Shown: positions 1 through 5,726, counted from the stretch's first letter. The stretch is DNA of 5,734 bases from Spirochaetia bacterium UBA5368 (GCA_002407865.1 DHPI01000007.1:19033-24766), one strand, 5' to 3'. A program made the numbers and translations. The notes: a model not told the origin generated them from the sequence alone.

Positions 1-32
1 TGAAAACGTTGTTTCATGAAACAACGTTTTCA
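1..32. repeat. Perfect 32-bp palindrome at the window edge
   Basis: The left arm TGAAAACGTTGTTTCA (1-16) is followed at once by its exact reverse complement (17-32). As RNA it could fold into a stem with a CATG loop, flanked by AAAA and TTTT. That resembles a bidirectional intrinsic terminator of low GC content. As DNA it could be a dimeric repressor operator. It coincides with the possible GTG-initiated reading frame on the minus strand, so it might also be a hairpin at a translation start. It may extend beyond the window. The symmetry is certain; the function is not. Confidence 0.6.
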
Positions 33-33
33 C
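1..33 (-). CDS. Possible 5' end of a minus-strand gene running off the left edge (11 codons)
   Basis: A GTG codon at 33-31 is preceded on the minus strand by GGGGAGG (47-41) with a 7-nt spacer, which is near-ideal Shine-Dalgarno geometry. The frame then stays open to the window edge and reads MKTLFHETTFS. An in-frame ATG at 51-49 lies upstream but has no ribosome binding site, so GTG is preferred. A TACAAT hexamer (a 5/6 match to the -10 consensus) sits just upstream, without a good -35. Only 11 residues are visible, so no product can be named. The whole visible part is also a perfect palindrome, so it may instead be noncoding. The call rests on the ribosome binding site alone. Confidence 0.35.
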   Translation of the reverse strand, partial: MKTLFHETTFS

Positions 34-261
34 GGCGGGACCTCCCCACATTGTAGCTGCGGCCCGGCCGCTTTGCCTGTATGGCGAAAATGCGAATCTG
101 GCCGCTTCGATGAATCCGCCCCGTTAAACCGGATTTTCAGAATAAATCGAATACGATAAACGATGTATGCCGCGCTTTCGCGCGACTCCACCGGTGCGTA
201 TCATCTTGTCTTTATTATCGATATTTTAACGAAGAAAAATTACATCGGAACGGCTGTGCGA

Positions 262-636
262 TTACACATTAACGCGGGGATAGCTCAACTCGATCTGGTT
301 ATCATCGGGATCGACAAAGATGACCGCTTTCCCGTTGCGGATGTTCTCGGGCCCGAACACAATCGGAATGTTCTTTTCGTGAAGCTCGTCAACCGCATCG
401 TCGAAATCCTCTTCATCGACATAGAGGCTTATATGATTTTTCGTGCCTTTCTGGTTTTTATATCCTTCCACCTCATACAGGCCGATAACTATTTCGCCGA
501 CCTTGATAAATGCCTGTCCCGGATTGCTCATCTTTTCCACGACTTCAAAATCGAACAGTTCTTTATAAAACTCAATCGCGTTATCAAGATTGGATACGGT
601 CAATCCTATATAATCTATGCTCTCAATAACTATCAT
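262..636 (-). CDS. VOC superfamily protein (glyoxalase / fosfomycin-resistance / dioxygenase fold)
   Basis: This 124-residue soluble protein is the usual length for a single-subunit VOC protein made of two beta-alpha-beta-beta-beta modules. The first module opens with IDYIGLTVSNLDNAIEFYKE (residues 7-26), a standard VOC start. The second opens at NHISLYVDEEDFDDAVDEL (67-85), and the protein closes with FVDPDDNQIELSYP (107-120), the classic VOC end. In metal-dependent relatives the ligands come from the start of each module and the last strand. Here H68 and E116 occupy two of those positions, but Tyr9 stands where the first His normally is. Metal binding may therefore be altered, and the substrate cannot be predicted; glyoxalase I activity should not be assumed. 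The start is supported by AGGAGA 7-8 nt upstream. The gene appears to be a single-gene unit with its own promoter, divergent from the HD-GYP gene. Confidence 0.93.
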   Translation of the reverse strand: MIVIESIDYIGLTVSNLDNAIEFYKELFDFEVVEKMSNPGQAFIKVGEIVIGLYEVEGYKNQKGTKNHISLYVDEEDFDDAVDELHEKNIPIVFGPENIRNGKAVIFVDPDDNQIELSYPRVNV

Positions 637-749
637 TACAATTTCTCCTGGCCTTTCTTTATTAAGATTTGCCGCGTCTTTCAGTCACTTTCCGGATGCT
701 CAGGAAATGCGCTCATGGTCTTTGCAGAAAAGTCACCGTGCGGATTGAA

Positions 750-778
750 TTAATAAAACCAGTAAAGTTTTATGTCAA
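750..778 (-). promoter_or_regulatory. Candidate sigma70 promoter for the VOC gene
   Basis: On the minus strand a consensus TTGACA -35 (778-773) is followed after 17 nt by TATTAA (755-750), a 4/6 match to the -10 consensus. Transcription would begin near 743, giving a leader of roughly 105 nt before the ATG at 636. I recognise no riboswitch in that leader. A weak 5-bp hairpin (TTTCC/GGAAA) is the only structure I could see. Confidence 0.5.
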
Positions 779-878
779 TCATTATCTCGTTCATGTTCAT
801 AAAAATAGCGTGTAAAAAATAATTGGGCGGACGGACTTTTTTTATTGCAAAATCACCTTCTGTTCCGCATATAATGGC

Positions 879-896
879 TTGTATAATTTGTATAAT
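879..896 (+). promoter_or_regulatory. Tandem TTGTATAAT boxes, candidate -10 elements upstream of the HD-GYP gene
   Basis: The 9-mer TTGTATAAT occurs twice head to tail (879-887 and 888-896). Each copy contains a perfect TATAAT -10 hexamer (882-887, 891-896). No recognisable -35 lies 16-18 nt upstream of either copy. If used, they would start transcription at about 894-903 and give the HD-GYP gene a leader of about 145-150 nt. The duplication may provide alternative start sites, or it may be chance in an AT-rich stretch. Confidence 0.35.
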
Positions 897-972
897 ACTG
901 TAATATTTGCTCAATGATGTTCACAGGTAATCCATTTCGCTGCCATACTCGCGCGTCGAGGGAAGACAGCCA

Positions 973-999
973 TTGACAAAAGAGGCAGAGCACTGTGAT
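973..999 (+). promoter_or_regulatory. Weak alternative promoter for the HD-GYP gene
   Basis: A consensus TTGACA (973-978) is followed by TGTGAT (994-999), a 4/6 match to the -10 consensus, but with a short 15-nt spacer. The proposed -10 overlaps the inverted repeat at 996-1018. A protein bound there could block initiation. The short spacer makes this a low-confidence call. Confidence 0.25.
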
Positions 1000-1018
1000 G
1001 CATATACGCCATGCATCA
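996..1018. repeat. 8-bp perfect inverted repeat upstream of the HD-GYP gene (candidate operator or leader hairpin)
   Basis: TGATGCAT (996-1003) and ATGCATCA (1011-1018) are exact reverse complements separated by the 7 nt ATACGCC. The repeat ends 28 nt before the HD-GYP start codon. Its geometry suits either an operator for a dimeric regulator or an RNA hairpin in the leader. There is no T-tract after it, so it is not an intrinsic terminator. Confidence 0.5.
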
Positions 1019-1046
1019 GCGGGATTAGTGCATTCATTGTATTCTT

Positions 1047-2288
1047 ATGGACAATAAAAGCATATTCGAAATAGCCGCTGAAAAAAGCATCACGATAGAT
1101 CTTACAATCGTGAAGCCCGATACTTTCTACGAGCATGACATATTCGACGAGTACGGCAATAAAATACTCGTGGCACACAAGGCCCTTTCCAGCGAACTTA
1201 TCAAGTCGTGCATCGATCGCGGCATCAGATATCTTTACTACAGCTCATCGTTTACCGAAAGCAAAAATCCCGCCGGATTGGCCCTGAAAAAGAACGCCGT
1301 TTCCTTCGAAGTACAGAATAAAATACGTGAAACATACCGCTCGATTCTGGATGAAATAACCGGGATGCTGGCGGTATCACCGGACGTCACCATCCCCGAT
1401 GTCAATATCAGCAAGTCACGAGAGCTGATCGAAAACGTTATCGACGAAATCGCACATAACGACGACGCCGTCCTGGTGACGCTGAAGGAGCTTAAAAACA
1501 ACGACGAGTACACGTTTTTACATTCTACAAATGTGGGGATTATTGCGACAACGCTCGGCGTACGCCTTGGCTATTCGAAAGATAAAATCATAGAGTTCGG
1601 CGTCGGCGCGTTATTGCATGACCTCGGCAAAGCGGTTGTCGGATATCATGTTGTCAACAAAAAGAAACCTCTCACAAACGATGAAATAAAACTATTGAAG
1701 GAGCATCCGTATTTCGGCTTTCGAATAACCGAAAACAACAGGAATATGTCGAAACTCCAGAAACAGATGATACTCTTTCACCATGAAAGGCCCGACGCGC
1801 TGGGATACCCCTTCGGATTAGACTACCAGGGCTTTATCGAGCACGTTCCAAAGGAAGTGCGGCTTTTAAGCCTCTGCGATGTTTTCAGCGCACTTACATC
1901 TGAACGCGCGTATAAACCGGCGTACACGCAGAAACGGGCGCTCAGAATACTCCAAAACGGCGTGTACTCGCCGTTTAAAAAGCAATCACAGTTTTTAAAC
2001 GAAGATTTCAGGGACTTTATACGGGGAGTCGGGTTCATGATCAATCTGGGTGATTACATTTTCGACGTGGACGAAATAGTTCGCCTGAATACGGGCGAAG
2101 TCGCGAAGGTGGTCGAAATGCGCAAATCCCACTCGCTTCGTCCCGTCATCAAGGTAGTAACGGATAAAAAGCTTCAGCCCCTGAAACGGGAAATCGTAAT
2201 CGACATGGTGCAGGATTATTCCCTTTATATCGCGGGTATCGTCGACGCGACATCGAGCGACGGGCACCTGCTCGCCGTACGGCAATAA
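1047..2288 (+). CDS. HD-GYP domain protein, probable cyclic-di-GMP phosphodiesterase
   Basis: This 413-residue protein is likely cytoplasmic, with no signal peptide or membrane segment. Residues 1-70 form an N-terminal module with a KALSSELIKSCIDRGIRYLYY segment (45-65), as seen ahead of many HD-GYP domains. The catalytic domain spans about 150-330. Its metal and catalytic residues are present: H159, H191-D192 in LLHDLGK with K195, H220, H245-H246-E247, and D278 in LCDVFSALTSERAYK. The GYP signature reads HHERPDALGYP, so the usual DG is DA (Ala251), although G253-Y254-P255 is intact. Residues 331-413 form a C-terminal beta-rich tail (DYIFDVDEIVRLNTGEVAKVV) common in this family. HD-GYP enzymes hydrolyse c-di-GMP to pGpG or GMP and so promote motility over biofilm. 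The ATG has no clear Shine-Dalgarno, but an in-frame stop at 1026-1028 and the lack of other starts fix it. The gene converges on glmS. Confidence 0.95.
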   Translation: MDNKSIFEIAAEKSITIDLTIVKPDTFYEHDIFDEYGNKILVAHKALSSELIKSCIDRGIRYLYYSSSFTESKNPAGLALKKNAVSFEVQNKIRETYRSILDEITGMLAVSPDVTIPDVNISKSRELIENVIDEIAHNDDAVLVTLKELKNNDEYTFLHSTNVGIIATTLGVRLGYSKDKIIEFGVGALLHDLGKAVVGYHVVNKKKPLTNDEIKLLKEHPYFGFRITENNRNMSKLQKQMILFHHERPDALGYPFGLDYQGFIEHVPKEVRLLSLCDVFSALTSERAYKPAYTQKRALRILQNGVYSPFKKQSQFLNEDFRDFIRGVGFMINLGDYIFDVDEIVRLNTGEVAKVVEMRKSHSLRPVIKVVTDKKLQPLKREIVIDMVQDYSLYIAGIVDATSSDGHLLAVRQ

Positions 2289-2297
2289 GACGCCCAA
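1995..2297 (-). other. Non-homologous C-terminal extension of GlmS (residues 610-709), antisense to the HD-GYP gene
   Basis: These 100 codons plus stop follow the normal end of GlmS. They lie almost entirely on the strand opposite HD-GYP codons for residues 316-413. The HD-GYP tail looks like a genuine family C-terminus, so the GlmS extension is the accidental side of the overlap. It has no recognisable domain. One base change at 2296 (TTG to TAG on the minus strand) would restore a 609-residue GlmS ending 9 nt from the HD-GYP stop. It could be a recent stop loss or a sequencing or assembly error. Confidence 0.7.
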
Positions 2298-4124
2298 TTC
2301 CACCGTCACGCTCTTCGCGAGGTTTCTTGGCTGGTCAACATTGCATCCCCGCAGAACGGCCATGTGATACGCAAGCATCTGCAACGGTATCACGGTAACA
2401 AGCGGGGAAAGAATCTTCTCCACCTTTGGCACGTATATAACATGGTCTGAATACGACTGGATCATATCGTCGCCCTCGTACGCGATGCTGATGACCTTGC
2501 CCTTTCGCGCCCGTACCTCCTGGATATTGCTGATCACTTTATCATAGACGTCATCCTTCGGAGCGATGAAAACCACCGGCATATGATCGTCTATCAGCGC
2601 GATGGGACCGTGCTTCATTTCTGCGGCAGGATACCCCTCGGCGTGAACATACGAAATCTCCTTCAGCTTAAGCGCTCCCTCGAGCGCGACGGGAAACTGG
2701 ATTCCCCTCCCCAGGTATATGAAATTCCTGTTATCCCTGTAAATTTCGGCGATTTCGGCAATAGCGTCGTTTGTTTTCAGTACACGTTCTACCAGTTCAG
2801 GAATCGTATCCAGCTCACTGAGTATGGCGCGGCCCTCTTCCGCGGTCATATCGCGCCTGCGCGCCAGAAGGATGGTGAGCAGGATGAGCACCGTAATCTG
2901 CGACGTAAACGCCTTGGTCGACGCAACGCCGATTTCCGGCCCGGCATGAATATACGAACCGCCGTCGCTCTCCCGCGCAATGGTGCTTCCCACAACATTC
3001 GTGATGCCGAGCACCCTGACACCGCGCGCCTTTGCCTCTCGCAGCGCCGCGAGCGTGTCGGCGGTTTCGCCGGACTGGCTGATAACGATGACAAGGTCGC
3101 CTTTCTTTAGTATGGGCTTTCTGTACCTGAACTCCGACGCGTATTCGACCTCGACCGGGATGCGTGCGTATTGCTCTATCAGATATTCACCCACCAGGCC
3201 GGCATGCCATGACGTGCCGCACGCAATAAAAATGATTTTTTGTATGCCGCTTATTTCCTCATCGGAAAGGCGCATACCGTCAAGGCGTGCGGTCCCATTC
3301 TCCAGCACGCTCCTTCCACGAAAGGCATTGCGTATCGTTTCGGGCTGTTCAAATATCTCCTTCAGCATGAAATGGGCGTATCCCCGTTTTTCGATCTTTT
3401 CGATGTCCCAGTCGATATCCTGCACATTCTTGGTGATATGGTTTTTTTTCAGGTCGTAGCTTTTGTAGCCGTCTTTGCGGATTTCAAGCATCTCATTGTC
3501 TTCTATGTAAATAACCTTTCGCGTATGCTCAACGATAGCGCTTGCGTCCGATGCGAGTATCATTTCATTGTGACCGATGCCGAGTATCAGCGGGCTTCCG
3601 CGCCGAGCCGCAATGATCGTTCCCGGTTCGTCTTTGGACACGACAGCGATTCCGAACGTGCCTTCCACCTTTGCAAGCGCCAGCATTACGGAATCGAGCA
3701 GGGAATTTTTTTCGTAAAAGTACTCAATCAAATGGACAACCATCTCCGTGTCGGTTTCACTGACAATACGGTGCCCTTTTTCAACGAGCATTTTTTTCAG
3801 CACTGCGAAGTTCTCAATTATGCCGTTATGAACAAGCGCGATTTTTCCATTGCAGCATGTATGCGGATGCGCGTTGACATCGGAGGGCACCCCGTGGGTG
3901 GCCCACCGCGTATGGCCTATGCCCGTATAATAACGGCCAAGGCCACTGTAATCGAGAAGGCGTTCAAGCTCCGCTATCTTTCCCTGGCGCTTTTTCAGGT
4001 ACAGACCGCCGTCGACAAGCGCTATCCCTGCCGAATCGTAGCCACGATATTCAAGCCGCTTTAATCCGTTAACGATGATTTCGGCTGCGCTCCTTTCTCC
4101 CACATAACCTATAATTCCACACAT
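1995..4124 (-). CDS. glmS: Glutamine--fructose-6-phosphate aminotransferase (isomerizing), with a 100-residue C-terminal read-through extension
   Basis: GlmS makes glucosamine-6-phosphate from fructose-6-phosphate and glutamine, the first step to UDP-GlcNAc for peptidoglycan and lipopolysaccharide. The class II amidotransferase domain covers about 2-220. Cys2 becomes the N-terminal nucleophile after Met removal, followed by HTRWATHG (71-78), HNGIIENF (99-106) and ETDTEM (123-128). The first SIS domain (about 285-425) has CGTSWHA (302-308) and SQSGETADT (349-357). The second (about 455-600) has E489, H505 in MKHGP, and K604 in NLAKSVTVE; these match the isomerase residues of the E. coli enzyme, offset by one. 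The family normally ends at E609, coded at 2300-2298. Here the next codon is TTG instead of a stop, so the frame continues 100 residues, antisense to the HD-GYP gene, to a stop at 1997-1995. The start is fixed by MCGIIGYV and an AGGAG 11 nt upstream. Confidence 0.96.
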   Translation of the reverse strand: MCGIIGYVGERSAAEIIVNGLKRLEYRGYDSAGIALVDGGLYLKKRQGKIAELERLLDYSGLGRYYTGIGHTRWATHGVPSDVNAHPHTCCNGKIALVHNGIIENFAVLKKMLVEKGHRIVSETDTEMVVHLIEYFYEKNSLLDSVMLALAKVEGTFGIAVVSKDEPGTIIAARRGSPLILGIGHNEMILASDASAIVEHTRKVIYIEDNEMLEIRKDGYKSYDLKKNHITKNVQDIDWDIEKIEKRGYAHFMLKEIFEQPETIRNAFRGRSVLENGTARLDGMRLSDEEISGIQKIIFIACGTSWHAGLVGEYLIEQYARIPVEVEYASEFRYRKPILKKGDLVIVISQSGETADTLAALREAKARGVRVLGITNVVGSTIARESDGGSYIHAGPEIGVASTKAFTSQITVLILLTILLARRRDMTAEEGRAILSELDTIPELVERVLKTNDAIAEIAEIYRDNRNFIYLGRGIQFPVALEGALKLKEISYVHAEGYPAAEMKHGPIALIDDHMPVVFIAPKDDVYDKVISNIQEVRARKGKVISIAYEGDDMIQSYSDHVIYVPKVEKILSPLVTVIPLQMLAYHMAVLRGCNVDQPRNLAKSVTVELGVLLPYGEQVPVARCRVDDTRDIKGIILHHVDYDFPFQGLKLFIRYYLDDGTKRVGFAHFDHLRDFARIQANYFVHVENVITQIDHEPDSPYKVPEIFV

Positions 4125-4209
4125 GCTGTTTTATTCTCCTGATACGATTTCGATATATTTACCGCGCCAGAAAGCCGCGCACTTCGGATTTACAATATCT
4201 CCGGCTGCC

Positions 4210-4231
4210 AAAAAAAACGCCACTCCAGCGT
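4210..4231 (-). terminator. Weak hairpin plus T8 in the glmS leader, possible attenuator
   Basis: On the minus strand ACGCT-GGAGT-GGCGT (4231-4217) forms a 5-bp stem including one G-U pair. The stem runs directly into eight T (4217-4210). It lies about 85 nt before the glmS start, after a plausible -10 at 4363-4358, so it would act on the glmS transcript if real. The stem is short, and a full terminator here would shut off an essential gene. A conditional attenuator or chance is therefore more likely. Confidence 0.25.
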
Positions 4232-4429
4232 CGATAAATCGATTCGAGCCTGCAATAATTCTCTCACACAGCGAAACTCTTGGACTCTTCGTTACACGAT
4301 CCCGCCCGTACCGCGGTATCGCACTGGAGAAAGGCAACGGAGAACGTAAGAAGCAGGATTATACTACATACCGCACGCGGTCTCCCCTTTTTCACTATAT
4401 CAACGCGCGCACCATATATACAAATTTAT

Positions 4430-4456
4430 AAAAGGATGGCGTATCGCCATCCTTTT
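4430..4456 (-). terminator. Intrinsic terminator of the ferredoxin gene
   Basis: AAAAGGATGGCG (4430-4441) and its exact complement (4445-4456) form a 12-bp perfect stem with a 3-nt loop. On the minus strand it begins 4 nt after the ferredoxin stop codon and ends in TTTT followed by ATAAATTT. This is textbook intrinsic terminator structure. It insulates glmS from the upstream genes. On the plus strand the T-run is only four bases and no plus-strand gene needs it. Confidence 0.92.
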
Positions 4457-4460
4457 GCGC

Positions 4461-4631
4461 CTATTCCTCAACAATCGCTTCCGCGGGGCACACATCGACA
4501 CATGTCCCGCATTCAGTGCATACGTCTTTGTCGATAACATAGGTTGTTTTGCCTTCTTTTATCGCCTCGGCTGGGCATTCACCGGCGCATGTTCCGCACA
4601 TGGTGCAATCATCGGTAATTTTATACGCCAT
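4461..4631 (-). CDS. 2[4Fe-4S] ferredoxin, clostridial type
   Basis: This 56-residue electron carrier is about the usual size for small bacterial 2[4Fe-4S] ferredoxins. Two cluster motifs are complete: C9-x2-C12-x2-C15-x3-C19-P and C38-x2-C41-x2-C44-x3-C48-P. The two halves repeat each other, both ending in CPAEAI (19-24 and 48-53). It carries low-potential electrons in the cytoplasm, typically for anaerobic or radical-SAM enzymes; its partner is not visible here. The start at 4631 is chosen because GGAGG lies 5 nt upstream. An in-frame ATG at 4667 would only add residues translated from the ribosome binding site itself. The gene is followed by a strong terminator. It lies 66 nt downstream of the membrane-anchored orphan gene on the same strand and may be co-transcribed with it or use its own promoter. 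Confidence 0.96.
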   Translation of the reverse strand: MAYKITDDCTMCGTCAGECPAEAIKEGKTTYVIDKDVCTECGTCVDVCPAEAIVEE

Positions 4632-4655
4632 AACATCCTCCAAAAAATTTTCCAC

Positions 4656-4681
4656 ACTATAACCCATCGGGCAATTGTCAA
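4656..4681 (-). promoter_or_regulatory. Weak candidate promoter for the ferredoxin gene
   Basis: On the minus strand TTGACA (4681-4676) precedes TATAGT (4661-4656), but the spacer is only 14 nt. Using TAGTGT (4659-4654) gives 16 nt with a poor -10. The -35 lies within an AATTG-T-CAATT inverted repeat (4673-4683). I saw no terminator after the upstream gene, only a run of six T without a stem, so read-through from that gene is an alternative. Confidence 0.25.
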
Positions 4682-4697
4682 TTCAAAAAAGGTAAGT

Positions 4698-5726
4698 TCA
4701 CAGCAGCCAGACGATTACGATGAGCGCCGCAAGCACGAGTATTCCCGCGATAATGCCGATTACCATACTGTTTTTTGCCTGATCAAGTGTTTCCTCCACA
4801 ACGGGATCGCCCATCTTGATCCTGACATCCTGCTCTTCCTCCGCTTTCCCTAAAATGCCGTCGGCGATTTTCAGGTATATTTTATAGCCAGCCTTCTGCT
4901 GGTACTTTATCGAATACACCGTCGCCCCGATGGGCTTCACCCTGCTACCCACGACCAGGTTCAGCCCTCTGAGGATCTTCATCGCCAGCGGGCTTGACGG
5001 ATCAAGCATGGCCTGCACATGATCTCCCGCTTTCAGGCTCGATATATTCTTGCCGCGCGTCGGGGCAAGAATAAGGTCCGCGTTGATGATCTGTACGCCG
5101 CTGAATTCGTCTTTTCCCGCGCCGGGCTCCATCTCATGCCGGGTTTTTTTACGTGGACTTATAAGGAGCGATAGCCTGAGCGAATTTATCATCGAGATAC
5201 TGAGAGCGCATTCCACGTTACCACCGGCGGCATCGGCGATCTCTTTTTTGATAAGCGCGTTCAACGCATCGGCGTTATTGTTGTCGACCACCCCGGCGAG
5301 TTGATCGGTTCGCATCGTGCACAACGCAGATTCGATTTTCGCCGTCATCGCCCTGTCACCTGCCGCCGATGACGCCAACTCCGTAACGTGCGTATAAAAA
5401 TCAACCACAGCAGCGGTGATATCGCCTTCCGCGAAATCAGCCGCACGCCCCGCGCACAAATACACGCCGGCCGGGATGTTCCCCATAGTGGAATAGATCA
5501 GCATTCCCGATCCAAACAACTCGGCATCGCGATGAAACCGAAATTTTACTACCGCGCAATCCTTTGGATTTTCCCGCAGTATTTTTTCCGCAACGTCCCG
5601 GTTATTGTTCGCATACGGCATCACCCTTTCCATTTTTTTTGCGAAGGTCATCTTCAATATTTCTTCCTCAGCCCTGACCTCAAGGTATTCGCCGTAGCTG
5701 AGGCGTTCGCATTCCAGGCGCACCAT
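4698..5726 (-). CDS. Uncharacterised protein with a C-terminal membrane anchor
   Basis: I do not recognise this 342-residue protein with confidence. It has no N-terminal signal peptide. Residues 1-190 are mixed alpha/beta with an alanine-rich helical stretch (94-170). Residues 191-209 are a charged linker (PRKKTRHEMEPGAGKDEF). Residues 210-310 look like a separate beta-rich domain (LKAGDHVQAMLDPSSPLAM, PIGATVYSIKY). Residues 321-342 are a single hydrophobic helix ending in IVWLL at the C-terminus. This suggests a tail-anchored protein with nearly all of its mass in the cytoplasm. The two-part layout recalls uncharacterised spirochaete proteins, possibly those labelled DUF4899, but that is from memory and unverified. 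The reading frame is still open at the window edge and only 8 nt lie upstream of the ATG, with no ribosome binding site among them. The true start may be further right. It is followed by the ferredoxin gene on the same strand. Confidence 0.85.
   Translation of the reverse strand: MVRLECERLSYGEYLEVRAEEEILKMTFAKKMERVMPYANNNRDVAEKILRENPKDCAVVKFRFHRDAELFGSGMLIYSTMGNIPAGVYLCAGRAADFAEGDITAAVVDFYTHVTELASSAAGDRAMTAKIESALCTMRTDQLAGVVDNNNADALNALIKKEIADAAGGNVECALSISMINSLRLSLLISPRKKTRHEMEPGAGKDEFSGVQIINADLILAPTRGKNISSLKAGDHVQAMLDPSSPLAMKILRGLNLVVGSRVKPIGATVYSIKYQQKAGYKIYLKIADGILGKAEEEQDVRIKMGDPVVEETLDQAKNSMVIGIIAGILVLAALIVIVWLL

Larger units (their letters stand above)
637..1046. other. Divergent intergenic region between the VOC and HD-GYP genes (410 nt)
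   Basis: No gene is supported in this stretch. It holds the VOC promoter (750-778, minus), a GTTCAT tandem repeat (789-800), an AT-rich tract with a seven-T run (837-843), and two tandem TTGTATAAT boxes (879-896). It also has a TTGACA (973-978) and an 8-bp inverted repeat (996-1018). The length and the number of promoter-like elements suggest that both flanking genes are controlled from here. Confidence 0.7.
4125..4460. other. Leader and intergenic region between the ferredoxin gene and glmS (336 nt)
   Basis: This stretch contains the ferredoxin terminator (4430-4456) and then about 305 nt upstream of glmS. On the minus strand a TATAAT (4363-4358) could be the glmS -10, but the -35 position (GGGAGA) is poor. 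The resulting leader would be about 225 nt. It contains an ACCG/CGGT hairpin near 4371-4382, a TACCGCGGTA palindrome (4309-4318), and a short hairpin followed by eight T (4231-4210). I found no glmS ribozyme core and no convincing coding sequence. Confidence 0.6.

Noticed and set aside
59..71. GCGGCC-C-GGCCGC palindrome
   Set aside because: It is GC-rich and has only a three-T run after it, so it does not make a convincing terminator; no other role is evident.
163..753. Long plus-strand open frame covering the VOC gene
   Set aside because: It is antisense to a clear VOC family protein, has no ribosome binding site and resembles nothing; it is a shadow frame.
914..976. 20-codon plus-strand upstream ORF in the HD-GYP leader
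   Set aside because: The ATGATG start lacks a Shine-Dalgarno sequence and the peptide has no leader-peptide features such as runs of one amino acid.
921..1178. 85-codon minus-strand frame ahead of and into the HD-GYP gene
   Set aside because: It has no ribosome binding site and half of it lies antisense to HD-GYP codons. The ending STREYGSEMDYL looks protein-like, but nothing else supports it.
2583..3459. Open plus-strand frames inside glmS
   Set aside because: They are antisense to highly conserved GlmS codons and have no family resemblance or start signals.
4180..4260. glmS ribozyme in the glmS leader
   Set aside because: A TTTATCGA and a TGGAG occur, but in the wrong order relative to the ribozyme core, and the conserved cleavage-site and TTCGGCGG elements are absent.
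4131..4337. 68-codon minus-strand frame just upstream of glmS
   Set aside because: It begins with TTG, has no ribosome binding site, shows an unremarkable composition and spans the T8 hairpin; noncoding leader is more likely.
4461..4667. Longer ferredoxin starting at the ATG at 4667
   Set aside because: The extra 12 residues are translated from the AT-rich spacer and the GGAGG site itself; the start at 4631 has ideal spacing and gives the family's normal length.
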